From an uncultured Clostridia bacterium (GTDB lineage: Bacteria; Bacillota; Clostridia; Oscillospirales; Acutalibacteraceae), in assembly GCA_937895645.1 (NCBI GenBank), contig CALBKQ010000104.1, forward strand, positions 1 to 27,909: a stretch of DNA of 27,909 bases. Reading direction: 5' to 3'. The position numbers and the translations under genes are program-made. Under the pieces are notes generated by a model that searched no databases, was not told the DNA's origin, and was given only the letters and a program-made list of their open reading frames with translations. This document shows positions 1 to 6,908 of the stretch, piece after piece (the first letter of the stretch is position 1; each line of letters starts with the position of its first letter).

Positions 1-635
1 TCCACACCCAAAGCTGAGATGATTTTAGCTGACTCAATTACATCCAATAAATCATCACCTGGCAAATTCAAAATAACATGGGTAGTGCAATGCAGCCCAT
101 ACCGTTTAATCCGCAAAACTGCGTCTATATATTCTGCCAAAGTATGCCCTCGATTAATGTCAACCAAATTATGGTAATTAACCGTCTGTAATCCTAATTC
201 AATGTCAACATCTAAATTCCTGCTTTCTTTGAGCTCAACTAAAAACGACAAATACTCATCATTTACGCAATCAGGACGTGTTGATATTGCCACACCAACC
301 AAATCCTCATCATCAGTAGCTTCTAAAACGGCTTGCTTAAATCGTTCTAAGGGCATATACGTATTACTGTAAGTTTGCAAATAACTTATGAACTTATGCG
401 CACTAAAACGTTTTTTATAAAACTCTTTATTTTCTGCTAATTGTTCAGCAATTGTTTTCGTGTCCGATAAACACTGAAAACCTGAACCTGTAGCATCACA
501 AAAGATACAGCCACCTTTACCTACCGTACCATCCCTGTTGGGACAAGTTCCTCCCGGTAAATTAATCGGAAGCTTATAAACTCGTTGACCATATTTTGCT
601 TCCAAATAAGGAGCATATTCGCGATAATCTGCCAT
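1..635 (-). CDS. YhcC/TIGR01212-type radical SAM protein (3' end cut by window)
   Basis: The first 211 codons of a radical SAM protein are present; the C-terminus lies outside the window. The start ATG at 633-635 follows a GGTGG-type ribosome binding site. The N-terminus has CPNRDGTVGKGGCIFC, with Cys31, Cys43 and Cys46. This long first spacing is typical of the TIGR01212 (E. coli YhcC, B. subtilis YtqA) group rather than the usual CX3CX2C. The barrel continues with STRPDC, ELGLQT and NRGHT motifs. These enzymes bind a 4Fe-4S cluster and cleave S-adenosylmethionine; the substrate of this group is not established to my knowledge. The gene starts 14 bases after the stop of the CvpA-like gene, so they are probably co-transcribed. 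Leucine codons are almost all TTA or TTG, unlike the right half of the window. Confidence 0.88.
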   Translation of the reverse strand, partial: MADYREYAPYLEAKYGQRVYKLPINLPGGTCPNRDGTVGKGGCIFCDATGSGFQCLSDTKTIAEQLAENKEFYKKRFSAHKFISYLQTYSNTYMPLERFKQAVLEATDDEDLVGVAISTRPDCVNDEYLSFLVELKESRNLDVDIELGLQTVNYHNLVDINRGHTLAEYIDAVLRIKRYGLHCTTHVILNLPGDDLLDVIESAKIISALGV

Positions 636-648
636 CTATCCACCACCT

Positions 649-1446
649 TTAACCTAATAATTTTTGACTTAAAAGACTTAAAATCTCTGACTCTGCTAAA
701 ACACCTTGATTACCCAAACCTAGAATACAAATGCCACTATACAAAACGGTTATCGTTAAAACTACTAAAAAGACTGTTACTGCTAAACCACCTAATCTAT
801 CTAAAAGTCCAATAACAGGAAGACTATGGATAAATCCAGCAAAAATTTTACCAAAAAAGGTCAAGCAAAGGCAAAAAATCAACCACAAGCCAATAAAACT
901 TAAACCTTGCAAAAGACCTTGGGCTAAAGTCTGAGCAACCGTATCAGCCATTGTAATAAAAGCTCCTTGGCCTATTTCATTAATTTGCAGCTGAACATTA
1001 GTCAAAATATTTTCCTGCAAACCTTTCGGTAAAGGCGAGTTTTCCAAATAGCTGTATAACTTACCCAAACCGTCCATGCTAGCTACCATTTCCGAAAAAT
1101 CTTGAGGCATAGGTAAAATATTTTTAATATGTTCATCTGAAACATTTTGCATATCAATTTTCAATGACATCGCGCCATCACTAAATTTGTTAGCTACAGT
1201 CATCCACTGCATTGACATATCATATAGTTTGCAAAAACATAAAAACGCTTCTTCAGAATTTAACTTCTTAGTTCTTTTAGCTGTTTCTGTAAACACTCCA
1301 ACAATTCCATACTGTTCTCTCAGATCTTTGTCGAGCCACACTTCCAAAATGCGTGGTTCAATAGCTGCAATATATTCTTCATCGGTCATAAACTCAGTTG
1401 ACACGATCTTGTTTTTCTTTCCCAGATTCTTTACAAAATTAAACAT
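649..1446 (-). CDS. Membrane protein with CvpA-like C-terminal half
   Basis: 265 residues. Residues 1-155 are predicted soluble and I do not recognise them. From about 180 there are hydrophobic segments (roughly 182-205 and 222-245) joined by LPVIGLLDRLGG at 209-220. This hairpin-like segment matches the CvpA (colicin V production) family, in which a short Leu-Pro...Asp-Arg...Gly-Gly loop sits between membrane helices. CvpA proteins are inner-membrane proteins linked to envelope homeostasis; the role here is unknown. The start at 1446 is supported by GAGAGG about 8 bases upstream. The gene leads a two-gene unit with the radical SAM gene. The N-terminal extension is unusual, because CvpA proteins normally begin with a membrane helix. 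CvpA membership is a by-eye call. Confidence 0.7.
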   Translation of the reverse strand: MFNFVKNLGKKNKIVSTEFMTDEEYIAAIEPRILEVWLDKDLREQYGIVGVFTETAKRTKKLNSEEAFLCFCKLYDMSMQWMTVANKFSDGAMSLKIDMQNVSDEHIKNILPMPQDFSEMVASMDGLGKLYSYLENSPLPKGLQENILTNVQLQINEIGQGAFITMADTVAQTLAQGLLQGLSFIGLWLIFCLCLTFFGKIFAGFIHSLPVIGLLDRLGGLAVTVFLVVLTITVLYSGICILGLGNQGVLAESEILSLLSQKLLG

Positions 1447-1493
1447 ACTTCTTACCTCTCGATCAATTAACTCAAACTAATAACCTCTCTTTC

Positions 1494-1579
1494 TTTTGAT
1501 ATGGTGTTCGTTCTCATATGGCATGCGCCTCTGGCGCTTATTCGCTTTGTTTAACCATATTATGGACGCTATATCAAAA
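1494..1579. repeat. Nested palindromic element upstream of the CvpA-like gene
   Basis: Outer arms TTTTGATAT (1494-1502) and ATATCAAAA (1571-1579) are perfect inverted repeats. Inside them ATATGG (1516-1521) pairs with CCATAT (1555-1560), and at the centre GCGCC-TCT-GGCGC (1525-1537) forms a small hairpin. Several G-T pairs would extend the outer stem if transcribed. There is no T-run, so it is not a simple terminator. It could be a REP/MITE-like dispersed palindrome or a structured leader of the gene starting at 1446. It lies at the left edge of the accessory block. Confidence 0.5.
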
Positions 1580-1723
1580 ATGGGGAGGGCGAAACAATAA
1601 AAAATAATAGAAAATTTTTCTTCTTATTTTTGGTGATTATTTTGTGGGGTTGTACCCTCCAAATTTAAGTTTTTGTTTTCACTTATCAGTATGCCATAAT
1701 ATATTAAAAATTGCAATAATAAA
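1580..1723. other. AT-rich non-coding stretch
   Basis: Together with the palindromic element and terminator on either side, this makes up the 313-base gap between the CvpA-like gene and the coiled-coil gene. It is mostly A/T with one short GGGG-TTGTA-CCCT imperfect dyad near 1643-1658. I see no gene, no clear minus 35/minus 10 pair and no direct repeat matching the right edge of the accessory block. Confidence 0.5.
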
Positions 1724-1752
1724 AAAAAGATGAGAGCAAGCCTCATCTTTTT
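1724..1752 (-). terminator. Terminator of the coiled-coil gene, possibly bidirectional
   Basis: A perfect 11-base stem (1724-1734 with 1742-1752) has a 7-base loop, is A-rich on one side and T-rich on the other, and starts 8 bases past the stop codon of the gene ending at 1760. On the minus strand the stem runs into a T tract. Confidence 0.85.
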
Positions 1753-1759
1753 ATGTGAT

Positions 1760-3838
1760 TTATCGTTCATAATCGATCATGAAGTCATAACCGTGGTCTT
1801 CCATTGCTTTGCGCAATGCACCAGAAAACTCTGATTGTCCAAACGTATTACTTCTTTGCGCGTCTTTGTAATTCTGATCCAATTTGTCATGGAATTTTTT
1901 ATGTCCATTACCATAGTCGCCAGCGTGTTGATGAGTTGCAATATCTTTATAAATATTACGAACATTCTCTTGTCTTCTAGAAATATTCGATGCTATTTGT
2001 TCCAAGTTCTTTAACATCTCTTTCTCGTGACGAATACCATTTCTCTTTGTGTTCTTGTAAATAGAACATTGTATTTTTGTCCAAGGATTTTTACTATCTT
2101 TAACAATTTCCATTGCTTCTTTAATAGATGCTGTTTTAATTGGTGTAAACTTTTTGGGATCAAAGTAATATTTTTCACCTCGTCCATATGCATCCAATCT
2201 TTCTTGTCGTTGTTCACGATCAAATTCCTTTTTGAGCTCCTTATTTAGTATCTTTTCAGCTTTTTTGATTATTGTCTGCTCCTGCTTATGAGCATGTGCT
2301 TTTTCTCTATTTGATTTCTTTACTAAATAATCAGCTTGAGCCAGCTTCAATTTATTTTTCATATTTTCAATTGGGTGAAAGTCAAGGTCTTTTGTTACTT
2401 TGATTGCTTCACTTCTATTCTCTGCATGTTCTTTTGATAAATCCATACGCTCTTTAATTTGCAGACATGTGTCCTTGACATATTCCGTTGACTTGCGAGT
2501 CAGATCAGTTAGTCCATCCCAAGATTGTTTTAAGAAATCACGATATGGTTGACTTTCTAATGCGAACACTTTTGCAGACGCTTGTCTTTCTTCAGATTTT
2601 GCATGTGCATGCATCAAACCAAGAGCACTGTGCTGGTAAGTCGTAATATCCAATTTTTGCTTATCAGTACTTAGTTTCATTCCCATTTCTTCTTGTGCTT
2701 TTTGCATCGCTTCTGTTTGAGGCATACCAGCTAATAATTGTAAAGATTTATTGCATTGTTTTTCATAATCCTCATATGCAACTTCCTGTAGCAAACGTCG
2801 ATTATTAACATCTGCGATATCTTTTACCAAGTCTTTTCGAATATTCTTCCAAGCATCTCTTTCTTCTTGTGGAGTATCAAAGGTTGGAATTTTATCCACA
2901 TTGTCAAGAATCTCTTTAAAGGCCTTATCCGCTTCCTCCTTATTTTGAGCTTCCAGGAATTTAAAGATTTGATCTTGTTCCACAGGCATCAATTCTCTTT
3001 TCTCAACCGCTTGCTTGATTTCCTCTAATGTACCATCTAACTTCAATATTGCAACCAAATCATCGTGGGTTACATGTCGTTTGTTTTCTCTAATGTACTT
3101 CAATTCTCCTTTCAATTCATCAATTTCTTTTTCTGCTTCTTTGATCTTGTCTGTTATCTCTTTTTCATCTTTTTCTAATTCTTCAATTATGGCATCATGT
3201 TTCTTTTTAAGTTCATCTTTTAAGTCTTGATACTTCTTTGTTATTCCACTAAGCTCATTTAGAGAGCCCTTATTTTGATAACTATTATCGCTTTCTTCTT
3301 TTTCCAATTCCGACAATTCGCTTTCTTCTTGATATAAAGCGGCCAGATCTAGTTCAGCATTTGCTCTTACCTCTCTTAACTCATCATCAAGGTTTTCGAT
3401 TTCCCATCTCTTATTTTGCAAATCATCCAGCAAGTCAACAATTACTGTTGGCGTTTCATCCCACATTTGTTGAACATATTCGTTAATTTCTAATGATGAA
3501 GCAAATCCGTTTTCTGCACTGATTGCCACTTCTCCATCATGCATTGCAAATTCGCGCACATTATTAAATTGAAGTTCCCCATTACCATAAACATCTTGAA
3601 TTTCGAGTTTCACATTCATACCTGGTTCGATTTCACTCACATCTTTTACATTGATCCATTCTTCTAATTCTTCATTAAAAAACTGCAGAGTGCCTTCAAT
3701 CATGCTAAAATCATTATGAATTAGATAATCTCCATGTGTTAACATTTCCCCATATGCCTTTTGCGCCAATTGCTGCAATACATCTTCTTGTTTCTCTTCT
3801 CTTAAAATTTCCATTAAACTTTTATTATATTCTTCCAT
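1760..3838 (-). CDS. 692-residue coiled-coil protein of unknown function
   Basis: I do not recognise a family. The ATG at 3838 has GGAGG 8 bases upstream. Residues about 38-110 look like a small beta domain (IEPGMNVKLEIQD, then GELQFNNV). Residues about 115-260 are a long charged coiled coil rich in Glu and Lys, with repeated EKDEKEITDKIKEAEKEIDEL-type heptads. The rest is mainly helical and charged, with a His-rich patch (HALGLMHAHAK-like, near 405-415) and a basic, His-rich C-terminal part (HQHAGDYGNGHKKFHDK). No signal peptide, membrane segment or nucleotide-binding motif is visible. The N-terminal beta domain resembles that of the 207-residue protein encoded at 5433-6056. The gene forms its own unit with a terminator and an AT-rich upstream region. 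A phage or plasmid protein is my guess from context only. Confidence 0.8.
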   Translation of the reverse strand: MEEYNKSLMEILREEKQEDVLQQLAQKAYGEMLTHGDYLIHNDFSMIEGTLQFFNEELEEWINVKDVSEIEPGMNVKLEIQDVYGNGELQFNNVREFAMHDGEVAISAENGFASSLEINEYVQQMWDETPTVIVDLLDDLQNKRWEIENLDDELREVRANAELDLAALYQEESELSELEKEESDNSYQNKGSLNELSGITKKYQDLKDELKKKHDAIIEELEKDEKEITDKIKEAEKEIDELKGELKYIRENKRHVTHDDLVAILKLDGTLEEIKQAVEKRELMPVEQDQIFKFLEAQNKEEADKAFKEILDNVDKIPTFDTPQEERDAWKNIRKDLVKDIADVNNRRLLQEVAYEDYEKQCNKSLQLLAGMPQTEAMQKAQEEMGMKLSTDKQKLDITTYQHSALGLMHAHAKSEERQASAKVFALESQPYRDFLKQSWDGLTDLTRKSTEYVKDTCLQIKERMDLSKEHAENRSEAIKVTKDLDFHPIENMKNKLKLAQADYLVKKSNREKAHAHKQEQTIIKKAEKILNKELKKEFDREQRQERLDAYGRGEKYYFDPKKFTPIKTASIKEAMEIVKDSKNPWTKIQCSIYKNTKRNGIRHEKEMLKNLEQIASNISRRQENVRNIYKDIATHQHAGDYGNGHKKFHDKLDQNYKDAQRSNTFGQSEFSGALRKAMEDHGYDFMIDYER

Positions 3839-3890
3839 GTTTATACCTCCATGTGAATTGTTTTTCTTAAGATAGATAAAAGTAAATAAA

Positions 3891-3916
3891 AAAGATGAAG
3901 CATTTGCCTCATCTTT
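3891..3916 (-). terminator. Terminator after the cysteine-rich gene
   Basis: AAAGATGA (3891-3898) pairs with TCATCTTT (3909-3916) around a short loop, followed by a T run on the minus strand. It lies 4 bases beyond the stop at 3921. It ends the two-gene unit made of the lipoprotein and the cysteine-rich protein. Confidence 0.8.
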
Positions 3917-3920
3917 AAAA

Positions 3921-4295
3921 TCAATTCAACGAATTTTCTTCTTTTGCTTTTGCCAATAACCACTTATATAGATTCACCTGACAAGGCTCGTGGAAACATG
4001 TTTTTTCATGTTCAGTCCGTTTTTCATAATCGCATAATATTACTGGACAATTTTTGCAGCCATTATTGTTTAGGTTCATTGCCAAGCAAAACATAACTGC
4101 CACGCCAAACAAGTCCCTAATTGGTTTATCAAATTCCTCCTTTATGTTTTTTGGAATCTCTTTATCATCATGTGCTTCAAACCAATATTCTTCTTGAAAA
4201 TGATTATTCTCAAATACGCTTACGCGATATTTGCCATTTTCTGGATCATAGTCAACAATTAAATCTTGTTCTTCTAATATTCTGATTAACTGCAT
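3921..4295 (-). CDS. Small cysteine-rich protein, probable metal binder
   Basis: 124 residues, no recognised family. The ATG at 4295 follows GAGGTG 7 bases upstream, and the gene starts 24 bases after the stop of the lipoprotein gene, so the two form an operon. The N-terminal half is a likely beta fold (YDPENGKYRVSVFENN). The C-terminal half contains Cys residues in GCKNCPVILC followed by TCFHEPC, a plausible zinc or Fe-S site (about 80-106) flanked by helices. There is no signal peptide or membrane helix, so it is probably cytoplasmic even though its partner is a lipoprotein. The metal-binding role is inferred from cysteine spacing only. Confidence 0.75.
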   Translation of the reverse strand: MQLIRILEEQDLIVDYDPENGKYRVSVFENNHFQEEYWFEAHDDKEIPKNIKEEFDKPIRDLFGVAVMFCLAMNLNNNGCKNCPVILCDYEKRTEHEKTCFHEPCQVNLYKWLLAKAKEENSLN

Positions 4296-4319
4296 CTTAG
4301 CACCTCATTAACAATTTAA

Positions 4320-5285
4320 TCAGACAATCGATTCAATCATTGTTAATAACATCATCACCATTTGCAACTCATCTGGCGTCATTGGTATCATATCATCCGT
4401 TATAATTGGCTTAACAATTTGAACATCATTAATGATCTGAATTAAATTTTCATTTTTTCCTTTATCTTCAACATATCTCAACGCCTCAATGTTATTCTCT
4501 GAGTTAACATATACCGAAACAACCTGGTCATATTCTACAATCTCGGCGTCAACACTATTTGGCGGCAATGCTTGTCCTGTTGATACTTCTACTATGTTTA
4601 AGTCCAAATCATCATTATTTTCGCTATTGATAATCTTCAACCCATCAATATCAATTTTCCATTTTGTATCTTTTGTAATTATCGGGTTGATTTCATCTGG
4701 CGCTTCGGCAGATATTAAAGTGGAACCATCTTCGTATACATAATATTTAAATCGATAAGTTTTTTCATTAATCCAATCAAGGTCAAGAACGTAACAAGTG
4801 TATGTGACTTGTTTTTGAACAATTGACTGTATGATTTTTGTTGCTTCATAAACCCGCAATCCATTTTCTGACATTTTGTATTTAAAGTCGAGATTGCTAA
4901 TATTTTTATAAATATGTTTCAATGGATTTTCATAAACCTGTCCAATATCATCAAATGAATATGAATAACATTTTGTCATGTCACCATATACATCAACAAT
5001 AATCATCTCTGTTGGACCAGCATAATATTCAATTGTTCTCTCTGCATTTTTAAACTTGGTATACTTGTATGTTTCATCTACCAATACAATTGATTGAATT
5101 GTTTCTGTCTCAATTTTATAACCGCCAGACTTACCTGCGTCTGGTATAATCAACTCATCTTCCAATTTAGTCTCATTTGAAGATGTTTCGTTGTTATTGC
5201 ACTTTGTATTGCAACCGTTAAATAAAAGAACGAACAATGCGCTTAATGTAAACAACGCAATGATCTTAATTTTCAATTTATACAT
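4320..5285 (-). CDS. Lipoprotein of unknown function
   Basis: 321 residues. The reading frame extends six codons further to a TTG at 5303, but GGGAG just upstream of the ATG at 5283-5285 fixes that ATG as the start. The N-terminus MYKLKIK is followed by a hydrophobic stretch and LLFNGC, a type II signal peptide with lipid attachment expected at Cys25. Next come a short Asn/Thr/Glu-rich linker and a mature part of alternating beta-like segments with many Tyr, Ile and acidic residues. I recognise no enzyme motif. It should be anchored on the outer face of the membrane. It is the first gene of a two-gene unit with the cysteine-rich protein. A 16-base perfect palindrome and a CTATATTAT-type minus 10 region lie upstream. 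Confidence 0.82.
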   Translation of the reverse strand: MYKLKIKIIALFTLSALFVLLFNGCNTKCNNNETSSNETKLEDELIIPDAGKSGGYKIETETIQSIVLVDETYKYTKFKNAERTIEYYAGPTEMIIVDVYGDMTKCYSYSFDDIGQVYENPLKHIYKNISNLDFKYKMSENGLRVYEATKIIQSIVQKQVTYTCYVLDLDWINEKTYRFKYYVYEDGSTLISAEAPDEINPIITKDTKWKIDIDGLKIINSENNDDLDLNIVEVSTGQALPPNSVDAEIVEYDQVVSVYVNSENNIEALRYVEDKGKNENLIQIINDVQIVKPIITDDMIPMTPDELQMVMMLLTMIESIV

Positions 5286-5314
5286 TTGATATTCTCCCTT
5301 CAAATAATGTTTCT

Positions 5315-5326
5315 CTAATAATATAG
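5315..5326 (-). promoter_or_regulatory. Probable minus 10 region of the lipoprotein unit
   Basis: On the minus strand the sequence reads CTATATTATTAG, ending about 30 bases before the start codon. A weak minus 35 (TTACTT) can be placed with a 16-base spacer. A very similar CTATATTATAG is found upstream of nrdG. Confidence 0.4.
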
Positions 5327-5372
5327 TTGAGAATTTACGAAAAGTAAGGGATATTTTTCAATCATTGTATCA

Positions 5373-5388
5373 TAAATGCGCATTTATC
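5373..5388. promoter_or_regulatory. 16-base perfect palindrome, candidate operator
   Basis: ATAAATGCGCATTTAT is a perfect palindrome located about 50 bases upstream of the probable minus 10 of the lipoprotein unit and just before the terminator of the 207-residue gene's unit. It has no loop, so it suits dimeric protein binding better than an RNA hairpin. No regulator gene is adjacent. Confidence 0.4.
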
Positions 5389-5394
5389 GCAATA

Positions 5395-5419
5395 AAATAG
5401 CAGGCAACGCCTGCTATTT
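5395..5419 (-). terminator. Terminator after the acidic-tailed protein gene
   Basis: An 11-base perfect stem (5395-5405 with 5409-5419) has a 3-base loop and GC-rich core GCAGGC/GCCTGC, and ends in TATTTTAT on the minus strand. It lies 14 bases past the stop at 5433. Confidence 0.85.
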
Positions 5420-5432
5420 CTTCGAAACACTG

Positions 5433-6056
5433 TCAACCAAAAGTTCCCTTCAATTCCTGTTCCAAGTCCAGCTCTAAATCCTCTTCAAGTTCTTCTTCAT
5501 ATTCTTCTTCAATAATATCATCAAGTGAGGTATTGTAAAAATCATAATCACGTTCATTTTCTCTATTCATTAAGTCTCTAATTTCCTTATAATCACTAAA
5601 TGTCATATCACGCGTTGCCTCTGACAACGATTTTTTATCTAACCAACAATCTGGATTTTCAAGAATAGTGGAAATCGTTTTTGCTGTTTTTCCCACATTA
5701 TCACAACTCGTTATACAAAATTTATCACTATCAAATAATAATTCTCCAGTCTCTGGATCAAATTGGCAATCTTTTACGTTTTCAACTTGGATTGTTCCAT
5801 GTTTTTGTGTTCCTCCAGTAATTTTCCCAAAGTCACCAGTAATTCGTATTGTATCACCTTTTTGAATTTGATCAAATTCAATCTTTTCTCTATTTCCAAA
5901 GCCATCGACTCTATAAATTTGATCCATTTTTAAATTATCAACATGCAAAGTATTTTGTCCTAAATATGCTTTCATGGCAACATATTCGTCCATGGTTAAA
6001 TCTCCAAGCATGTTGTATTTTTCTACCTGCTCTTTCTTTGATAATTCTCTCGACAT
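5433..6056 (-). CDS. 207-residue protein with beta domain and strongly acidic tail
   Basis: No known family recognised. The ATG at 6056 follows GAGGGAG about 7 bases upstream. Residues 1-35 are helical. Residues about 36-112 form a likely beta domain (IQKGDTIRITGDFG, then GTIQVENVKDC) that aligns by eye with residues 38-110 of the 692-residue protein encoded at 1760-3838. A helical region follows. The last 30 residues are extremely acidic (IIEEEYEEELEEDLELDLEQ), which could be a disordered tail, a partner-binding segment or a DNA mimic. No signal peptide or membrane helix is visible. The gene stands alone between two terminators. Function unknown. Confidence 0.8.
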   Translation of the reverse strand: MSRELSKKEQVEKYNMLGDLTMDEYVAMKAYLGQNTLHVDNLKMDQIYRVDGFGNREKIEFDQIQKGDTIRITGDFGKITGGTQKHGTIQVENVKDCQFDPETGELLFDSDKFCITSCDNVGKTAKTISTILENPDCWLDKKSLSEATRDMTFSDYKEIRDLMNRENERDYDFYNTSLDDIIEEEYEEELEEDLELDLEQELKGTFG

Positions 6057-6140
6057 AATAATCTCCCTCTTTTTAGCCGTTTTTATGGGCTATCGATTTT
6101 AGTTTCAATTTAGAAGATATACTGACTGAACAACAAAAAA

Positions 6141-6159
6141 GAGAGCTATTATAGCTCTC
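6141..6159 (-). terminator. Terminator of nrdG
   Basis: GAGAGCTA and TAGCTCTC form a perfect 8-base stem with a 3-base loop, followed on the minus strand by TTTTTTG. It begins 8 bases after the nrdG stop at 6167. Confidence 0.85.
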
Positions 6160-6166
6160 GCAAAAA

Positions 6167-6688
6167 TTATGTATCCAATAAAATCACTTGATTTGATTGC
6201 AAAGTCTTTTTTATATCAATCAATCTTTGATTTTCAGACCCTCTAAACAACAGTGTGAGATTTTTCTTTTCTTCTACAAATGGTCCATCCACCAACACAT
6301 CTAACATGGACAACAGCTCGTCAGTTACTTCGCAATACTTTCGACATCCAGGCAGCAGGTCGCGATCATAAATAAATCCAGTGAATGCCCAAATGTTTTT
6401 GTTTGGCAACTCATTTTTAACTCTTCTGAGCAATTTAACCAATTCCCTCTGATTTTCAGGTTCAAATGGCTCGCCACCTAGTAACGTTAGTCCAGCCCTT
6501 CCTGGAAGTTTCAGTGCTTCTACAATTTCATCTTCTGTTTCTGTTGTGTATTTAGTGCCATAACAAAAATTCCATGTTTCTGGTTGAAAACAACCTTTGC
6601 ATTTATTGGTGCACCCAGATACAAATAAAGTTACTCGCACACCTGGACCGTTTGCTATGTCACATTTTTTTATATTACCATAGTACAT
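6167..6688 (-). CDS. nrdG: Anaerobic ribonucleotide reductase activating protein NrdG
   Basis: 173 residues, normal length for NrdG. It is a radical SAM enzyme that uses a 4Fe-4S cluster and S-adenosylmethionine to place the glycyl radical on NrdD. The cluster motif CTNKCKGC provides Cys26, Cys30 and Cys33, followed by FQPETWNF, typical of NrdG. LLGGEPF (about 69-75) is the SAM-binding GGE motif, and VDGPFV near 133 is also conserved. The ATG at 6688 has GGAG 8 bases upstream. Its target, NrdD, is encoded 3 kb away at 9755-12304, with four unrelated genes between them, whereas the two are commonly adjacent. The gene has its own terminator and a long leader (about 120 bases from the probable minus 10). 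Confidence 0.95.
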   Translation of the reverse strand: MYYGNIKKCDIANGPGVRVTLFVSGCTNKCKGCFQPETWNFCYGTKYTTETEDEIVEALKLPGRAGLTLLGGEPFEPENQRELVKLLRRVKNELPNKNIWAFTGFIYDRDLLPGCRKYCEVTDELLSMLDVLVDGPFVEEKKNLTLLFRGSENQRLIDIKKTLQSNQVILLDT

Positions 6689-6703
6689 AACAATCTCCTT
6701 ATT

Positions 6704-6763
6704 TTAACATATTTTAATTTTATCTTTTTCAAGAATTTGTGCCTTCTGAGTATATATAACCAC
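6704..6763 (-). CDS. Possible 19-residue leader ORF before nrdG
   Basis: On the minus strand a GTG at 6761-6763, preceded by AGGAG with a 7-base gap (6771-6775), opens a frame encoding MVIYTQKAQILEKDKIKIC and ending with TAA 15 bases before the nrdG start. It lies inside the long nrdG leader. The good ribosome binding site is the only support; it may be chance in AT-rich DNA. Confidence 0.2.
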   Translation of the reverse strand: MVIYTQKAQILEKDKIKIC

Positions 6764-6809
6764 TCACTGTCTCCTTTTTTTGTCGCAATAAAAGGAACGA
6801 TAGTTTTAT

Positions 6810-6820
6810 CTATAATATAG
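6810..6820 (-). promoter_or_regulatory. Probable minus 10 region of nrdG
   Basis: The minus strand reads CTATATTATAG, nearly the same as the motif in front of the lipoprotein unit at 5315-5326. I could not place a convincing minus 35. No NrdR-box-like sequence was seen in the nrdG leader. Confidence 0.35.
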
Positions 6821-6880
6821 CGGAAACAAAATAGATTGGTCATCATAAATATTATTTTTTTAATTAGAACAAACAAAAAA

Positions 6881-6899
6881 GGGATGCTACAAAGCACCC
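6881..6899 (-). terminator. Terminator after the SPFH lipoprotein gene
   Basis: The minus strand has GGG-G-TGCT and AGCA-T-CCC with a 4-base loop and one G-T pair, followed by TTTTTTGTTTG. It lies 9 bases past the stop at 6909. Confidence 0.8.
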
Positions 6900-6908
6900 C
6901 ATTTGTTA

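Noticed and set aside
6670..6897. 75-codon minus-strand frame overlapping the nrdG start
   Set aside because: It has no ribosome binding site, covers the nrdG leader and probable promoter, and has low-complexity AT-driven composition.
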